Source: a virus
DNA: 38,789 nt
IMG/VR virus record: IMGVR_UViG_3300020583_000023
Location: 1 to 38,789 of that record
Strand: one strand, 5' to 3'
Shown here: piece after piece, positions 38,739 to 38,789 of the stretch
How the letters are laid out: the number at the start of each line of letters is the position of its first letter
How positions within the stretch are numbered: position 1 is the stretch's first letter
Made by a program: the position numbers and the translations under genes
Notes under the pieces: generated by a model
The model's database searches: none
Seen by the model: only the letters and a program-made list of their open reading frames with translations
What the model was told of the DNA's origin: nothing

Positions 38739-38789
38739 GCGCCCTCCTGTTGATTTATGCGGGGCCGCCATGCGGCCGAAGGAACGGCT

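Noticed and set aside
1-38789. CRISPR arrays, tRNA genes, integrase, terminase, transposase
   Set aside because: I looked for these and found none that I can support. The lack of an integrase leaves the temperate lifestyle suggested by the HTH switch unproven; these genes may lie outside the window.

Overview
The window is 38.8 kb of GC-rich DNA from a tailed phage or prophage with a long non-contractile (siphovirus-type) tail. The host is most likely an actinobacterium. The phage call rests on a near-complete head-to-tail module: portal with a MuF-like C-terminus, prohead protease, major capsid protein, connector proteins, tail tube protein, frameshifted tail chaperones, a 1512-residue tape measure, distal tail protein and tip proteins. 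The actinobacterial call rests on an mIHF-type integration host factor homologue, frequent GTG starts, and small gene families I recall from actinobacterial phages. No terminase, integrase, DNA polymerase or tRNA is visible. The genes at both ends suggest the genome continues: the leftmost gene runs off the edge, and the genes normally upstream of the portal would lie to the right.

Layout. Almost everything is transcribed leftward. (a) 1-9426: an early operon of about 20 genes that starts at a Cro/C1-type regulator and encodes small zinc-ribbon and membrane proteins, a Rad52-like annealing protein, a RecB/Cas4-like nuclease, winged-helix and homing-repeat DNA-binding proteins, an HNH nuclease, a Holliday-junction-resolvase-like nuclease, a replication initiator, a DnaC-like helicase loader, mIHF, an RlpA-like secreted protein and small proteins. 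Nearly every junction is an ATGA, GTGA or TGATG overlap. (b) 9414-10642: a control region with two paralogous HTH regulators reading away from one another from overlapping, mirror-image promoters, followed by a rightward lipoprotein gene and a bidirectional terminator. (c) 10692-15772: a lysis/envelope cluster (holin-like protein, papain-like peptidase, clan-A glycosidase-like protein, GH25 lysozyme with a lipoprotein signal, several small membrane proteins). (d) 15818-38738: virion genes read leftward from the head (right) to the tail tip (left).

Two small rightward genes (25492-26009) sit inside the leftward head-tail operon like a moron cassette. A free-standing HNH gene separates portal and protease.

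How the parts fit: the 9.4-kb switch probably decides between early leftward expression and the opposing rightward regulator/lipoprotein unit. Early genes load the replicative helicase and recombine DNA. The leftward virion operon builds the particle, with peptidoglycan hydrolases in the tape measure for entry, and ends in the lysis cluster. Early genes rely mainly on translational coupling, whereas many late genes carry strong AGGAGG sites. These functional links are inferences from homology and gene order.
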